Source: Streptomyces sp. SAJ15 (GTDB lineage: Bacteria; Actinomycetota; Actinomycetes; Streptomycetales; Streptomycetaceae). Taken from it: 64,000 nucleotides of DNA. Every line of letters begins with the position of its first letter. The first letter of the stretch is position 1. Shown here in pieces: positions 26,630 to 35,076 of the stretch. Position numbers and translations under genes: made by a program. The stretch covers positions 186,001 to 250,000 of the forward strand of contig NZ_NISY01000013.1 of assembly GCF_007595705.1 (NCBI RefSeq), read 5' to 3'. The notes beneath the pieces were generated by a model that made no database searches, was not told the origin of the DNA, and was given only the letters and a program-made list of their open reading frames with translations.

Positions 26630-27418
26630 GTGACCGATAACAGGGCGCGGTACGTCCCGGGACACGGTCTGCTCACCGGGCGCACCGCCGTCATCACCGC
26701 CGCCGCGGGCAGCGGCATCGGCGGCGCCACCGCCCGCCGCTTCCTGGAGGAGGGGGCCCGGGTCGTCATCGGCGACGCCCACGCACCCCGCACCGCGCGG
26801 GCGGCAGGGGCGCTCGCCGAGGAGTTCGGCGCGGAGCGCGTCGCGGGCCTGGCGTGCGACGTCACCCGGGAGGACGCCGTCGCCGCGCTGCTGGACCTCG
26901 CGCGGGAGCGCCACGGACGGCTGGACATCGTGGTGAACAACGCGGGGCTCGGCGGCACCGCCGAACTGGCGGACATGACCGACGGGCAGTGGCACGCCGT
27001 GGTCGACACCACCCTCGACGGCACCTTCCGCTGCACCCGCGCGGCGCTGCGCCGGATGCGCGCGGACGGCCGCGGCGGCGTCATCGTCAACAACGCCTCC
27101 GTCCTCGGCTGGCGCGCCCAGGCCGGCCAGGCCCACTACGCGGCGGCCAAGGCGGGCGTCATGGCGCTCACCCGCTGCGCCGCCGTCGAGGCGGCAGCCT
27201 TCGGAGTGCGGATCAACGCGGTCGCGCCGAGCCTGGCCCTGCACCCGCACCTGGCGAAGGTCACCACCGCGCGAGTGCTCACCGAGCTCGTCGAACGGGA
27301 GGCGTTCGGTCGGGCCGCCGAGCCCTGGGAGGTCGCCAATGTCATCGTCTTCCTGGCCAGCGACTACTCCTCGTACATGACGGGCGAGACGGTGTCCGTG
27401 AGCGGGCAGCACCCGTGA
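26630..27418 (+). CDS. ipdF: short-chain dehydrogenase IpdF-like (steroid C/D-ring degradation)
   Basis: A 262-residue SDR with the glycine-rich NAD(P) motif TAAAGSGIGGATA near residues 25-37, NNAGLGG, and the catalytic YAAAK at about 170. It resembles mycobacterial Rv3559c/IpdF closely (VIVNNASVLGWRAQ; GVMALTRC; GRAAEPWEVA; FLASDYSSYMTGE and a QHP C-terminus). IpdF oxidises/reduces the 5-hydroxyl/keto group of the HIP-CoA intermediate. The GTG at 26630 is preferred; there is no strong ribosome site, so the mRNA may be nearly leaderless. It begins the forward arm of the cluster, ahead of kstR2 and fadA6. Confidence 0.85.
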   Translation: MTDNRARYVPGHGLLTGRTAVITAAAGSGIGGATARRFLEEGARVVIGDAHAPRTARAAGALAEEFGAERVAGLACDVTREDAVAALLDLARERHGRLDIVVNNAGLGGTAELADMTDGQWHAVVDTTLDGTFRCTRAALRRMRADGRGGVIVNNASVLGWRAQAGQAHYAAAKAGVMALTRCAAVEAAAFGVRINAVAPSLALHPHLAKVTTARVLTELVEREAFGRAAEPWEVANVIVFLASDYSSYMTGETVSVSGQHP

Positions 27419-27433
27419 GGCGACAATGGCCGC

Positions 27434-28045
27434 GTGCCGAACATCAAGAAGACCGCCGTGAGCGCCGCACCGGAGCGGCGCAGGGAGCTGCTGGACACCG
27501 CCGCCGAGGTGTTCGCCGCCCAGGGCTACAACGCGACCACCGTCCGCCGGATCGCGGACGAGGCGGGCATGCTGGCCGGCAGCCTCTACTACCACTTCGA
27601 CTCCAAGGAGTCGATGCTCGACGAGATCCTCTCCACCTTCCTGAACGAGCTGTGGGCCGGCTATGACGCGGTGCTCGCCGCCGACCTCGGCCCCCGGGAG
27701 ACGATCGAGGCGCTCGTCACCGAGTCCTTCCGGGAGATCGACCGGCACCGCGCGGCGGTCGCCATCTACCAGAAGGAGTCCAGACAGCTGTCCGCGCAGC
27801 CGCGCTTCGGCTACCTCGCCGAGTCGCAGGTGCGGTTCGAGAGGGCGTGGCTGGGCGCCCTGGAGCGCGGTGTCGCGGCCGGGGCCTTCCGTGCCGACCT
27901 CGACATCCGACTCGCCTACCGCTTCGTGCGCGACACCGTCTGGGTCGCCGCCTCGTGGTACCGGCCGGGCGGGCGGCACAGCCCCGAGGAGATCGCCCGC
28001 CAGTATCTGTCCATGGTGCTGGACGGCATCGCGCCGCGCCAGTGA
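27434..28045 (+). CDS. kstR2: TetR family repressor KstR2-like
   Basis: A 203-residue TetR regulator. The helix-turn-helix (TTVRRIADEAGMLAGSLYYHF) lies at about residues 35-55, and the ligand domain carries AIYQKESRQLSAQPRFGY and the C-terminal RFVRDTVWVAASWYRPGG, nearly the same as mycobacterial KstR2. KstR2 represses the HIP degradation genes and is released by HIP-CoA. The gene starts with GTG 15 nt after ipdF. Two operators matching its box are found at the two divergent promoters of this cluster (26597 and 33088), which supports the assignment independently of the protein sequence. Confidence 0.88.
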   Translation: MPNIKKTAVSAAPERRRELLDTAAEVFAAQGYNATTVRRIADEAGMLAGSLYYHFDSKESMLDEILSTFLNELWAGYDAVLAADLGPRETIEALVTESFREIDRHRAAVAIYQKESRQLSAQPRFGYLAESQVRFERAWLGALERGVAAGAFRADLDIRLAYRFVRDTVWVAASWYRPGGRHSPEEIARQYLSMVLDGIAPRQ

Positions 28046-28148
28046 CACACCCCCACGACCGGGCCCGCACGGGCGTCCACGGCCGCCGCGTACCACCGAC
28101 GCCGCCAACGTCCGGCCCGGGACCATCTCCACGAACGGAGGAGCGGCC

Positions 28149-29306
28149 ATGACCGAGGCATACATCGTCGAAGCCGTACGCACGCCCGTCGGCAAGCGCG
28201 GCGGCGCCCTGTCCGCCGTGCACCCGGCCGATCTCGGCGCCTTCGTGCTGCGCACGCTGATGGACCGCGCGGGCTGCGACCCGGCCGCCGTCGACGACGT
28301 CGTCTTCGGCTGCCTGGACGCGGTCGGCCCGCAGGCCGGGGACATCGCGCGGACCAGCTGGCTGGCCGCCGGACTCCCGGAGTCGGTGCCGGGGGTGACG
28401 GTCGACCGCCAGTGCGGCTCCTCCCAGCAGGCCGTCCACTTCGCCGCCCAGGGCGTGCTCTCCGGCACCCAGGAGCTGGTGGTCGCCGGCGGTGTGCAGA
28501 ACATGTCCCAGGTGCCGATCGGCTTCGCCAGCCGGCAGGCCACCGAGCCGCTCGGGCTGCGCGAGGGGCCGTTCGCCGGCTCCACGGGCTGGCGGGCGCG
28601 GTACGGCGACCAACCGGTCACCCAGTTCCACGGCGCCGAGCTCATCGCCGAACAGTGGGACATCTCGCGGGAGGAGATGGAGGAGTTCGCCCTCCGCTCC
28701 CACCAGCGGGCGGTGCGCGCCGCCGACGAGGGCCGCTTCGACCGCGAGATCGCGGCGTACGGGGAGACGTCGGCCGACGAGGGGCCCCGCCGCGACACCT
28801 CGCGCGAGAAGATGGCCGCCCTCAAGCCGCTGCGCGAGGGCGGCCGGATCACCGCGGCCCTCGCCGCCCAGGTCTCCGACGGCGCCGCCGCGCTGCTCCT
28901 CGCCTCCGAACGCGCGGTGCGCGACCACGGCCTGACGCCGCGCGCCCGCGTCCACCACCTGTCCGTACGCGGCGAGGACCCGATCCGGATGCTCACCGCC
29001 CCGATCCCGGCCACCGCCCACGCCCTGAGCCGGACCGGCATGACCATCGACGACATCGACCTGATCGAGATCAACGAGGCGTTCGCCCCCGTGGTGCTCG
29101 CCTGGCTCAAGGAGACCGGCGCCGACCCCGCGCGGGTCAACGTCAACGGAGGAGCCATCGCCCTGGGCCACCCCCTCGGCGCCACCGGAGCCCGGCTGAT
29201 GATCACCCTCCTGCATGAACTGGAGCGCACCGGAGGCCGCTACGGGCTCCAGACGATGTGCGAGGGCGGCGGTCAGGCGAACGTGACGATCATCGAACGG
29301 CTCTGA
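28149..29306 (+). CDS. fadA6: acetyl-CoA acetyltransferase FadA6-like thiolase
   Basis: A 385-residue thiolase. The active-site Cys lies in DRQCGSSQQAVHF near residue 92, the His in EINEAFAPVV near 300-306, and the second Cys in QTMCEGGGQANVT near the C-terminus. The N-terminus (TEAYIVEAVRTPVGKRGGAL) and other segments agree closely with mycobacterial FadA6, which performs the thiolytic step in C/D-ring degradation. CGGAGGAG precedes the ATG. It lies about 100 nt after kstR2 in the same direction. It is convergent with the ipdC-ipdB-ipdA-echA20 arm. Confidence 0.9.
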   Translation: MTEAYIVEAVRTPVGKRGGALSAVHPADLGAFVLRTLMDRAGCDPAAVDDVVFGCLDAVGPQAGDIARTSWLAAGLPESVPGVTVDRQCGSSQQAVHFAAQGVLSGTQELVVAGGVQNMSQVPIGFASRQATEPLGLREGPFAGSTGWRARYGDQPVTQFHGAELIAEQWDISREEMEEFALRSHQRAVRAADEGRFDREIAAYGETSADEGPRRDTSREKMAALKPLREGGRITAALAAQVSDGAAALLLASERAVRDHGLTPRARVHHLSVRGEDPIRMLTAPIPATAHALSRTGMTIDDIDLIEINEAFAPVVLAWLKETGADPARVNVNGGAIALGHPLGATGARLMITLLHELERTGGRYGLQTMCEGGGQANVTIIERL

Positions 29307-29354
29307 GGACGCCGTCGCGCGGACGCCGTCGGCCGTCAGGCCCGCGCGGCGGGT

Positions 29355-30425
29355 TCACCCCCGCGCGGGCAGCCGGGACAACACCTCGGACGCCTCGGTC
29401 ATGACGCGTCCGACCAGCTCCGCGCACGACGGCAGGTCGTCGACGCGGCCGACGACCTGCCCGGAGGCCATCACACCGAGATCGGTCCTGCCGTCCACCA
29501 TGGACGCCTTGAGCAACATCGGGGTGTTCGCGGCCAACAGCACCTGACTCCACGACAGGCCCCGGGCGCGCCGCAGCGCCGCGCCGTCGCGCAGCAACTC
29601 CGCCCAGCCGAGCCCCGACAGCCGCCGGAAGGACGCGGCGTGCCGCGCGGCGCGCAGCAGCGCGGCGGCCCGGCCGGAGCGCTCCAGGGAGGCCACGAGC
29701 TCGCTGCGGAGCATCCGATGGGGCAGCCCGTCCACCCGGGTGGTGACGACGGCGTCCGCCGCTGCGGACGCCAGATAGCGGGTCTTCACGGCGTCGGGGA
29801 CCGTGCTGTCGGAGGTCAGCAGGAAGCGCGTGCCCATGGCCACGCCGGCCGCGCCGTAGGCGAGCGCGGCGACGAGCCCACGCCCGTCGCAGAAGCCGCC
29901 GGCGGCGATGACGGGGATGTCGACGGCGTCCACGACCTCGGGCAGCAGCACGGTGGTGGCGACCCCTCCCGTGTGTCCGCCGCCCTCGCCGCCCTGCACC
30001 AGGACCGCGTCCGCGCCCCAGGCCGCCACCTTCTCGGCGTGCCGGCGGGCGCCGACCGACGGGATGACGACCACACCCGCGTCCTTCAGTCGGGCGATCA
30101 GCGTTCGGGAAGGGGCGAGAGCGAAGGAGGCGACGCGCACCCCCTCCTCGATGAGAACGCGCACGCGCTCGGCCGCGTCGCCGGCGTCGGCACGCAGATT
30201 GACGCCGAAGGGCGCGTCCGTGCGGGACCTCACCTCGCGCACCGCCGCCCGCAGCCGCTCCGGGGTCATGGTCGCGGAACCGAGCACGCCCAGCGCCCCG
30301 GCTTCGGCCACGGCGGAGACCAGCCGGGGCCCGGCCACCCAGCCCATGCCCGGCTGCACGATCGGATGGCGCACGCCGGTGAGCCGGGTCAGCGCGGTCG
30401 GCAGGGCGGGCGGGGCGGCGGTCAC
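29355..30425 (-). CDS. ipdC: nitronate monooxygenase-like flavoprotein IpdC
   Basis: A 356-residue FMN-dependent TIM-barrel protein of the 2-nitropropane dioxygenase family. Typical segments are HPIVQPGMGWVAGP at the N-terminus, AGALGVLGSATM, and the FMN phosphate region VQGGEGGGHTGG near 195 followed by IPVIAAGGFCDG. In actinobacterial steroid clusters this position is held by IpdC, a flavin-dependent enzyme needed for HIP breakdown. The GTG at 30425 overlaps the ipdB stop (GTGA); a longer open frame upstream is shadow sequence of ipdB. It ends the four-gene minus-strand operon. Confidence 0.85.
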   Translation of the reverse strand: MTAAPPALPTALTRLTGVRHPIVQPGMGWVAGPRLVSAVAEAGALGVLGSATMTPERLRAAVREVRSRTDAPFGVNLRADAGDAAERVRVLIEEGVRVASFALAPSRTLIARLKDAGVVVIPSVGARRHAEKVAAWGADAVLVQGGEGGGHTGGVATTVLLPEVVDAVDIPVIAAGGFCDGRGLVAALAYGAAGVAMGTRFLLTSDSTVPDAVKTRYLASAAADAVVTTRVDGLPHRMLRSELVASLERSGRAAALLRAARHAASFRRLSGLGWAELLRDGAALRRARGLSWSQVLLAANTPMLLKASMVDGRTDLGVMASGQVVGRVDDLPSCAELVGRVMTEASEVLSRLPARG

Positions 30426-31156
30426 GCCCGCACCTCCCGGTGGCGGCCGCCGCGCGGGTCGAGCACGTCCCTGATCAGACGCAGCTCCTCGGGCGTGGGC
30501 TCGCGGGTGTACGGGACGTCGTCGGGCACCGCCAGCGGGAATCCCGTCGCGTCCCGCACCTGGTCGACGCCGACGCCGGGGTGCAGCGAACGCAGCCGCA
30601 TGGTGCGGTCGGGAGTCTCGAAGTCGAGCACGGCGAGGTCGGTGACGACGCGATGGAGGTGGTGGTAGCGGGTGGCCGAGGGGCCGGCGGCGGCCGCGCG
30701 GTCGTACCCCACGCCGCAGACCATGTCGACCCGCTCGACGAAGACCCGGCGGGTGTGCCGGGGGATCCAGTAACTGGTCGGGTGGTTGACGGTGTTGACC
30801 GGGGCACCGCGCACGCCCAGCAGCTGCCGCAGGGGCTGCTTCCAGTCGCCGATGCAGGAGATGTTCTGGTTGCCGTGCCGGTCGAGCTGGGCGGCGCCCA
30901 TCATCACGTGCCGTCGGCCGCCGGTGACCAGCGCCAGGTGCCGCCGGTACGGCAGCCAACCCTCCACGACGCCCGGCTCGGCGCCCACGAGCATCGCCTC
31001 ACCGTCGGTGAGCAGCAGACCGGGCGAGAAGGTGGCCTTGGCAAGCCGCGCGCCGATGCCGGGCACCGTGCCCATCGGGCTGGCGAGGATCTCGCCCGCC
31101 CCCCGCCACACCTCGGCGCAGGCGACCACGCAGTACTCGGCGCGGGTGGCGGTCAC
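30422..31156 (-). CDS. ipdB: CoA-transferase-like hydrolase subunit IpdB
   Basis: A 244-residue class I CoA-transferase beta-type subunit. Segments CAEVWRGAGEILASPMGTVPG, FSPGLLLTDGEAMLVG, RRHVMMGAAQLDRHGNQNIS and RGAPVNTVNHPTSYWIP agree with mycobacterial IpdB. With IpdA it forms the hydrolase that opens the last carbocycle (ring C) of the steroid skeleton at the COCHEA-CoA stage. The start overlaps the ipdA stop as ATGA and its own stop overlaps the ipdC start, so the three genes are tightly coupled. Confidence 0.9.
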   Translation of the reverse strand: MTATRAEYCVVACAEVWRGAGEILASPMGTVPGIGARLAKATFSPGLLLTDGEAMLVGAEPGVVEGWLPYRRHLALVTGGRRHVMMGAAQLDRHGNQNISCIGDWKQPLRQLLGVRGAPVNTVNHPTSYWIPRHTRRVFVERVDMVCGVGYDRAAAAGPSATRYHHLHRVVTDLAVLDFETPDRTMRLRSLHPGVGVDQVRDATGFPLAVPDDVPYTREPTPEELRLIRDVLDPRGGRHREVRA

Positions 31157-32310
31157 GCGTCCTCCTCGGTGAAGGCCGCCACGGCGGCCTGGTAGTCGTC
31201 CTCGGTCCCGGACAGGAACCGCGCGGTGAACTCCCGCCAGGCGGCGGGGTCGGCGGCCGCCGCGGCGTACGCGCGCTGGAACGCCTCGTCGCGGCCGTAG
31301 TCCGGGGCGCAGGAGGTGAAGTGCGCGCCGTGGGGGGCTTCGATGACGCCGGTGACCACGTCGCGACGCAGGAGCAGCGTCTGCGGTACGACCGCCCCGC
31401 GCGGGGCGGTGCCGCCCGCACCGCCTCCCAGCCCGGGTCGGCCGTCGCCCGTACCGCCCGGAACGCCCCCCGCGCGGGCCGAGTCGTCGTCCGCACCGCG
31501 CGAATCGCCGTTCGCGCGGGCCGTGCCGCCTCCCGCGCGGTCGCCGTCGGACCGCTCCGCGCCCAGCAGGTCCGCGCTGGCCACGACGCGCTCACACGAC
31601 ACGTACGCCTCCGTCGCCGCCTCACAGAACAGGTCGTCGAAGTACGGATCGGGACCGAGGTACTGGCCGTTGCCCCGCGCGTCCGCGCGGTTGAGATGCA
31701 CGAGCGCGGCGTCCAGTCGCAGCGCCGGCACGGCCGCCAGCTCCTCCCCGTCCTCGTAGGGCGATCTGACCGTGCGCAGCCCGGGGTTGACCGTCATCAC
31801 GTCGGAGCCGAGCCCGGCCCGCACCGGCATGAAGGGCACGCGGTGCACGGCGGCGGTCAGCCCCCACATCACCATCGCCTCGTCCAGCTCGGTCAGTTCG
31901 AAGCCGCCGCGCTGCCGTGCCGCGCGGAAGTGGGGTTCCAGGGGGATCGAGTCGAGCGTGGCGAAGGCCGTGACGAGCCTGCGGATCCGGCCGGCGGCGG
32001 CCAGCAGACCGACGTCCGGGCCTCCGTAGGAGACGACCGTCAGATCGGTGACGTCCGAACGCAGCAGGGCGCGCACGAGCGCCATCGGCTTGCGCCGCGC
32101 GCCCCAGCCGCCGATGCCGACGGTCATGCCGCTGGAGAGCCGTCCGACGGCCTCGTCGGCGGTCATGGTCTTGTCCGCGCGTACGGCACCCGCGCCCGTG
32201 CCCGCGCCCCCGCCCGCGCCCGTGGCAGGCGGCTCCGTGGCGTCCGCGACGGTGGCGCCCGTGCCCCCGACCTCCGGGGGCGTGCCGTCCCTGGTCATGT
32301 CCCTGGTCAT
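31153..32310 (-). CDS. ipdA: CoA-transferase-like hydrolase subunit IpdA, with extra low-complexity segments
   Basis: A 385-residue alpha-type subunit, about 90 residues longer than mycobacterial IpdA. The family core is clear (MTVGIGGWGARRKPMALVRA; VVSYGGPDVGLLAAAG; GNGQYLGPDPYFDDLF; GAHFTSCAPDYGRDEAFQR; LSGTEDDYQAAV). The surplus consists of a 43-residue N-terminal extension rich in Gly/Ala/Thr and a Gly/Asp/Arg-rich insertion at about 250-303 (31402-31563). With IpdB it hydrolyses the C ring of COCHEA-CoA. The ATG at 32310 overlaps the echA20 stop (ATGA), which supports the long N-terminus being translated. Confidence 0.88.
   Translation of the reverse strand: MTRDMTRDGTPPEVGGTGATVADATEPPATGAGGGAGTGAGAVRADKTMTADEAVGRLSSGMTVGIGGWGARRKPMALVRALLRSDVTDLTVVSYGGPDVGLLAAAGRIRRLVTAFATLDSIPLEPHFRAARQRGGFELTELDEAMVMWGLTAAVHRVPFMPVRAGLGSDVMTVNPGLRTVRSPYEDGEELAAVPALRLDAALVHLNRADARGNGQYLGPDPYFDDLFCEAATEAYVSCERVVASADLLGAERSDGDRAGGGTARANGDSRGADDDSARAGGVPGGTGDGRPGLGGGAGGTAPRGAVVPQTLLLRRDVVTGVIEAPHGAHFTSCAPDYGRDEAFQRAYAAAAADPAAWREFTARFLSGTEDDYQAAVAAFTEEDA
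31402..31563 (-). repeat. low-complexity coding insertion in ipdA
   Basis: About 54 codons rich in Gly, Asp, Arg and Ala between VVASADLLG and APRGAVVPQTLLL, a point where homologues have a short loop. In frame, with GC content like the rest of the gene. Confidence 0.65.
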
Positions 32311-33068
32311 GCCCGTCGCTCCCGGTCGTCGAAGGCGTCACGGACCCGCTGGGCCACGCCGTCGAGCGCCGCCTCGAAGGTGAAGCCCTGCTCGTAGCGG
32401 TAGCTACGCCGCACGTCGACCGCGTCCAGGCCCTCGATGCCGTTGATGGCCGCCTTGGCGAGCCGCAGCAGGGTGCCGTCCTTGGCGGCGATCTCGCGAG
32501 CCAGCGCCAGGGCCGTCCGGTCCAGCTCCGCGCGGGACACCACCGACCACACCGAGCCGTGCCGGTGCAACTCGTCCGCGGTGGCGGTGCGCGAGGTGTA
32601 GTACAGCGCGCGCATCAGGTGGCGGGGGACCAGGCGGGCCAGGTGCGTGGCGGCGCCGAGCGCGCCGCGGTCCAGCTCGGGCAGCCCGAAGACCGCGTCG
32701 TCGCTGGCCACGATCGCGTCCGCGTTGCCCACCAGGCCGATGCCGCCGCCCAGGCAGTAGCCGTGCACGGCGGCGACGACCGGCACCTCGCAGTCGTAGA
32801 CGGCGGCGAAGGCGGCGGCGCAGCCCCGGTTGGCCCCGAGCAGCGCCGCGTGACCCGCCGCGCGCCGTAACTCCTTGATGTCGACGCCGGCGTTGAAACC
32901 CCGGCCGGCGGCGGTCAGCAGGACGCAGCGGTTCCCGGGGTCCGCGCCCGCGCGGCGGACGGCGTCGGCCAGGTCGTACCAGCCCCGCACGGGAAGAGCG
33001 TTGACCGGGGGATAGTCCACGGCGACCACGGCGACGCCCGGTTCGGGAACGGTGGTGGAGACACCCAT
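32307..33068 (-). CDS. echA20: enoyl-CoA hydratase-like ring hydrolase EchA20
   Basis: A 253-residue crotonase-fold protein. Segments AVDYPPVNALPVRGWYDLAD, GRGFNAGVDIKEL, GCAAAFAAVYDCEVPVVAAVHG, GGGIGLVGNADAIVASDDAVFGLPE and a C-terminal YEQGFTFEAALDGVA match mycobacterial EchA20, which hydrolyses the D ring of the HIEC-CoA intermediate. It is the first gene of the minus-strand arm echA20-ipdA-ipdB-ipdC, all four joined by 4-nt overlaps. A KstR2-type box lies 20-39 nt upstream of the ATG. Confidence 0.88.
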   Translation of the reverse strand: MGVSTTVPEPGVAVVAVDYPPVNALPVRGWYDLADAVRRAGADPGNRCVLLTAAGRGFNAGVDIKELRRAAGHAALLGANRGCAAAFAAVYDCEVPVVAAVHGYCLGGGIGLVGNADAIVASDDAVFGLPELDRGALGAATHLARLVPRHLMRALYYTSRTATADELHRHGSVWSVVSRAELDRTALALAREIAAKDGTLLRLAKAAINGIEGLDAVDVRRSYRYEQGFTFEAALDGVAQRVRDAFDDRERRA

Positions 33069-33087
33069 GAGCAGATCCGCTACCTTT

Positions 33088-33107
33088 CCACCAAACGTTT
33101 GTTAGGT
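33088..33107. promoter_or_regulatory. KstR2-type operator between echA20 and an SDR gene
   Basis: CCACCAAACGTTTGTTAGGT, centred on the palindrome CAAACGTTTG. It shares ACCAAAC..TTGTTAGG with the reverse of the site at 26597-26616. It sits between two divergent genes of the steroid cluster and fits the KstR2 box with relaxed inner positions. Confidence 0.8.
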
Positions 33108-33147
33108 GCGAAGGTAGCAGCGGATCGCGCGCCGCGGGAGGTGCCCC

Positions 33148-33930
33148 TTGGCCGTCACCATCGACCTGTCCGGCCGCGTCGCGCTGGTCACCGGGGGCAC
33201 CCGCGGCGTCGGCGCGGGCATCGCCCGCGCCCTGCTCGCCGCGGGCGCGGAGGTGGTGGTCTGCGCGCGCCGACCGCCCGACCACCCCGTCGCGGCGGAC
33301 GGCCGCACCGCCCGCTTCCTCCCCGTCGACCTGCGCGACCCGGCCGCCGCGGAGACGCTCTTCGCACGGCTCGGAAAGGACCACGGACGGCTGGACACCC
33401 TGGTCAACAACGCCGGCGGCACCCCCTATCGGCTGCTCGCGGACGCCACCTCGGGCCATGCCGTCCGCGTCGTCGAGCTCAATCTCCTGGTGCCGTTGAC
33501 CGCGTCGCTCGCCGCCTACGCGCTGATGCGGGAGCAGCGCGGCGGCGGGAGCATCGTGATGATCGGCAGCGTCAGCGGCAGCCGGCCGTCACCCGGCAGC
33601 GCGGCGTACGGGGCGGCCAAGGCGGGTCTGGAGAGCCTCGCCCGGTCCATGGCCGTGGAGTGGGCGCCGACCGTGCGCGTCAACACCGTCGTCCTCGGCA
33701 TGGTCCGCACCGAACGGACCGCGATGCACTACGGGGACGAACAGGGGGTCGCCGCGGTCGGCCGCACGGTGCCGCTGGGTCGCCTCGCGGAGCCCGCCGA
33801 GGCCGGGGACGCCTGCGTCTTCCTCGCCTCCGAGTTGGCCGCGTACATCAGCGGGGCGAGCCTGCACGTCCACGGCGGCGGCGAGCGCCCGGCGTTCCTC
33901 GGCGCGGCCAACGCCCACCCCACGACCTGA
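33148..33930 (+). CDS. short-chain dehydrogenase, Rv3549c-like (HIP degradation)
   Basis: A 260-residue SDR with the cofactor motif TGGTRGVGAGIA near residue 15, NNAGGTPY, and the catalytic YGAAK around 155-160. Segments such as VVCARR, GSIVMIGSVSGSRPSPGSAAYG, AVEWAPTVRVN and ISGASLHVHGGGE agree with mycobacterial Rv3549c of the KstR2 regulon. The start is TTG at 33148, preceded by GGGAGG. It opens the second forward arm and is followed 30 nt later by another SDR gene. The exact reaction is not certain; a 3-hydroxyacyl-CoA dehydrogenase-type step is likely. Confidence 0.85.
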   Translation: MAVTIDLSGRVALVTGGTRGVGAGIARALLAAGAEVVVCARRPPDHPVAADGRTARFLPVDLRDPAAAETLFARLGKDHGRLDTLVNNAGGTPYRLLADATSGHAVRVVELNLLVPLTASLAAYALMREQRGGGSIVMIGSVSGSRPSPGSAAYGAAKAGLESLARSMAVEWAPTVRVNTVVLGMVRTERTAMHYGDEQGVAAVGRTVPLGRLAEPAEAGDACVFLASELAAYISGASLHVHGGGERPAFLGAANAHPTT

Positions 33931-33960
33931 ACGAGGAGCCGTGATGACACGAGAGGAGCC

Positions 33961-34878
33961 GTGGTGAGCGGAGTCTGCGCGGGGCGCGTCGTCGCCGTCA
34001 CCGGCGCGGGTCGCGGGCTGGGCCGCGCCCACGCGCTCGCCTTCGCCGCCGAGGGGGCGCGCGTCGTCGTCAACGACCTGGGTGTCCGTCCGGACGGGGA
34101 AGGGGGCTCCGCCGACCCGGCCCAGCGGGTGGTCGAGGAGATCAGGGCGCGCGGCGGCCAGGCCGTCGCGCACGCCGGCGACATCGCCACGGTGGACGGC
34201 GCGGACTCCCTGGTCGCCACCGCGCTGGACGCCTTCGGCGGGCTGGACACCCTGGTCAACAACGCGGGGTTCGTCCGGGACCGGATGCTGGTCAACCTCG
34301 AGCAGGCCAACTGGGAGGCCGTGTTACGCGTCCACCTCACCGGGCACTTCCTGCCGCTCCGCAGCGCCGCGGCACACTGGCGGGCCGAGGCGAAGGCCGG
34401 TCGGGAGCCCGTCGCCCGGGTCGTCAACACCGCTTCGGGAGCGGGGCTGGCGGGCAGCGTGGGGCAGAGCGGCTACTCCGCCGCCAAGGCCGGGATCGTC
34501 GGCCTCACCCTCGTCGCGGCGGCCGAGCTGGGCCGGTACGGGGTCCAGGTCAACGCCGTCGCCCCGGCTGCCCGCACCCGGATGACCGAGCACGTCTTCG
34601 CGGAGACGATGGCCGCGCCCCCCGACCCGACCGCCTTCGACGCGATGGCCCCGGGGAACGTCTCCCCTCTGGTGGTGTGGCTGGGCTCGGCCGCCTGCGC
34701 CGGCGTCACCGGCCGGGTCTTCGCGGCGGAGGCCGGGCGGATCACCGTGATGGAGGGGTGGCGCCCCGGCCCCACCGTCGACAAGGGAGCCCGCTGGACC
34801 CCGGCCGAGGCCGGCGCGGCCACCACCGAACTGCTCGCCCACGCCGAACCGCCCCAGCCGGTCTACGGGGCGGAATGA
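33961..34878 (+). CDS. short-chain dehydrogenase, Rv3548c-like (HIP degradation)
   Basis: A 305-residue SDR, longer than the classical 250, of the MFE/Rv3548c type. The cofactor motif TGAGRGLGRAHALAFA and VVVNDLGV appear at the N-terminus, NNAGFVRDRMLVN near 100, and the catalytic YSAAK near 178. The long C-terminal region (VVWLGSAACAGVTGRVFA; MEGWRPGPTVDKGARW) is typical of enzymes acting on CoA-linked steroid or fatty intermediates. Two consecutive GTG codons at 33961 and 33964 follow GAGAGGAG; either may serve. It ends the steroid cluster and is followed by a repeat-rich spacer. Confidence 0.85.
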   Translation: MVSGVCAGRVVAVTGAGRGLGRAHALAFAAEGARVVVNDLGVRPDGEGGSADPAQRVVEEIRARGGQAVAHAGDIATVDGADSLVATALDAFGGLDTLVNNAGFVRDRMLVNLEQANWEAVLRVHLTGHFLPLRSAAAHWRAEAKAGREPVARVVNTASGAGLAGSVGQSGYSAAKAGIVGLTLVAAAELGRYGVQVNAVAPAARTRMTEHVFAETMAAPPDPTAFDAMAPGNVSPLVVWLGSAACAGVTGRVFAAEAGRITVMEGWRPGPTVDKGARWTPAEAGAATTELLAHAEPPQPVYGAE

Positions 34879-34899
34879 CCCTGGTCCGCGGGCTGACCC

Positions 34900-35040
34900 C
34901 CGCCTGGGGGGTGGCTGATTCCCCGCCTCGGGGGGTGGCTGAACCCCCGGGCTCGGGGGGTGGCTGAACCCCGCCTGGGGTGGCTGATCCCTGCTCCGGG
35001 GGGTGTGGCTGAACCCCCCGCCCGGGGGTGGCTGAACCCC
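34900..35040. repeat. tandem GGGGTGGCTGA-type repeat array
   Basis: Six imperfect copies of a unit built around GGGGTGGCTGAACCCC, each about 20-32 nt apart, with every copy able to fold as a small hairpin (GGGG pairing with CCCC). It starts about 20 nt after the SDR stop and runs into a large hairpin. No reading frame of gene quality covers it, and it lies between convergent genes. Confidence 0.75.
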
Positions 35041-35076
35041 GCGGTGGGGTGGTGCCAACACCACCCCACCGCGGGG
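35037..35076. terminator. large bidirectional hairpin
   Basis: Perfect 18-bp inverted repeat (35037-35054 and 35059-35076) with tetraloop CCAA, arms beginning CCCCGCGGTGGGG. It follows the repeat array between the convergent SDR and cell-wall hydrolase genes and is the most stable hairpin of the window. Confidence 0.8.

Noticed and set aside
26216..29230. 1004-codon open frame on the minus strand
   Set aside because: Antisense to ipdF, kstR2 and fadA6, which have clear family motifs. Shadow frame.
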